Source: DATLHO01 sp035539855 (GTDB lineage: Bacteria; Bacteroidota; Ignavibacteria; OLB7). Taken from it: a stretch of DNA of 5,601 bases. Both the position numbers and the translations under genes were made by a program. Positions 4,806 through 5,601 of this stretch are shown piece by piece; the stretch's first letter is position 1; the number at the start of each line of letters is the position of its first letter. The stretch covers positions 1-5,601 of the forward strand of contig DATLHO010000239.1 of the NCBI GenBank assembly GCA_035539855.1, in the 5' to 3' direction. The notes beneath the pieces were generated by a model. It saw only the letters and a program-made list of their open reading frames with translations. It was not told the origin of the DNA and made no database searches.

Positions 4806-5601
4806 ATGAAGCTCTCCACGTGCCTCTTCGCTCTCGCAGGTCTGATCGCACCATCGATTCTCTCCGCTCAGCCGGCGGACACGACGCGCTCCGGGTCAGA
4901 GTACGCCTCCACGACGCGCTCGGACACGTCGGCGCTGCCTGATGAGTCCGTCACCGGAGAAGCGCTGCGACGGCGCTCGCGATCGAATCTCGTGCTGGCG
5001 ATGCGCTGGCTGTGCGGCGTAACGGAGTCTGAGGAGGGCCGACTCGGCTATCGCAACAGGCTGCTCGGCAGCGAGAGCGTTCTCGTCGACGGGATGACGT
5101 TCGGCGATCGATTCACGCCCGTCGCCATCGGCACCCTCGCGGGCTTCGAAAGCGCGATGTTCACGCCGACGCCGTCGCTGATGTCGATCGCTTCGGCAAC
5201 GTTGCGATCGAACGCGGGCGTCACGCGCGCGGGCTCGGGCGACGGACTCGTCGACATCGTGATGCGACACGGTTCGCGCGAGGGCTTCACCGGCGGAGCA
5301 TTCGTTCGCAGCGACTTCGCGCCGCTCTTCGGATCGAGCGGCGAGATCGTCGCGCACATTCCGGGCGAGTCTCTAGATACGACCCTTTCTCCCGTGAAGG
5401 CCGCGGCCGCGGACGATCGGCTCTACGAGCTCTTCGTCGAAGGCCCGATTCCGGGCGTGCCGGCGACGGTGCACGTGTCGGCGAAGTACAATCGGATCGG
5501 CTACCTCGGCGCGACCTACGACCTACTCGACGCGCCCGCGACGTTCTTCGACGCGCGCCGTGACAGCGCCGCGCGCGCGGGACACGCCACGCTCGAGCCG
5601 A
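4806..5601 (+). CDS. Probable TonB-dependent receptor, N-terminal part (runs off window)
   Basis: The reading frame is open from ATG 4806 to the window edge (265 complete codons, no stop), so only the N-terminal part is seen. Residues 1-21 form a clear signal peptide (LSTCLFALAGLIAPSIL core, cleavage after LSA before QPAD), which supports this start although no good Shine-Dalgarno precedes it. After a Thr/Ser-rich stretch, residues ~40-160 are plug-like: LLVxLVDG-type context with VDG at 94-96, and SGDGLVDIVMRHGSREGFTGG (around 144-164), resembling the plug end and first barrel strand of receptors (usual form GxVNIVTKSGSNxFHG). Residues 207-217 (YELFVEGPIPG) match the sGPIPG turn common early in the barrel. 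Unlike genes 1 and 2 it has no CarboxypepD_reg-like domain. Full receptors of this type are usually 700-1100 aa, so most of the barrel should lie to the right. The plug motifs are degenerate, so another outer-membrane beta-barrel protein is possible. Confidence 0.65.
   Translation, partial: MKLSTCLFALAGLIAPSILSAQPADTTRSGSEYASTTRSDTSALPDESVTGEALRRRSRSNLVLAMRWLCGVTESEEGRLGYRNRLLGSESVLVDGMTFGDRFTPVAIGTLAGFESAMFTPTPSLMSIASATLRSNAGVTRAGSGDGLVDIVMRHGSREGFTGGAFVRSDFAPLFGSSGEIVAHIPGESLDTTLSPVKAAAADDRLYELFVEGPIPGVPATVHVSAKYNRIGYLGATYDLLDAPATFFDARRDSAARAGHATLEP

Overview
The window is GC-rich bacterial DNA with all three recognisable genes on the + strand. It carries two tandem, closely related genes for secreted or periplasmic von Willebrand factor A (vWA) proteins of the YfbK type. 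The start of a probable TonB-dependent receptor follows and runs off the right edge. Three traits suggest a Gram-negative lineage such as Gemmatimonadota: signal peptides ending ASA/SAQ, carboxypeptidase-regulatory-like and TonB-plug-like sequence, and high GC with TAnnTT-type -10 boxes. Acidobacteriota or a high-GC Bacteroidota/Rhodothermota relative cannot be excluded. No marker gene here settles the taxonomy.

Layout: 1-125 is the promoter and leader of gene 1. Gene 1 (126-2330, 734 aa) has a signal peptide, a CarboxypepD_reg-like domain, a fragment of a TonB receptor plug, a Thr/Pro-rich linker, and a YfbK-type vWA module with an intact metal site. 2331-2578 holds a strong hairpin terminator followed by the promoter and leader of gene 2. 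Gene 2 (2579-4666, 695 aa) has the same architecture but keeps a different part of the plug. 4667-4805 holds a second hairpin terminator and a candidate promoter. Gene 3 (4806 to beyond 5601) starts with a signal peptide and has plug-like and early barrel-like sequence.

The duplication involves a whole transcription unit, not only the coding region. Each copy has a TAGCT -10-like box, a GGAAGGCCTTCC palindrome exactly 11 nt further on, a ~100-nt leader ending in the same 17 nt before the start codon, the gene, and a hairpin with the same 5' arm. The two proteins are nearly identical in their last ~240 residues, moderately diverged through the first half of the vWA module, and strongly diverged in the N-terminal third. 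That pattern fits duplication, remodelling of the receptor-derived N-terminus, and recent homogenisation of the 3' half.

How the genes work together is inference. The vWA proteins look like exported metal-dependent adhesion or scaffold proteins that carry receptor-derived N-terminal parts but no barrel. The downstream gene looks like a receptor that lacks the regulatory-like domain. A functional link between them is plausible but unproven. Regulatory-like domain plus YfbK-type vWA fusions are known in Bacteroidota, so the architecture alone is not new. The less ordinary parts are the retained plug fragments, their complementary loss in the two copies, and the conserved palindrome at the predicted transcription start. 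No RNA genes, CRISPR arrays, insertion sequences, integrases or origins were seen.
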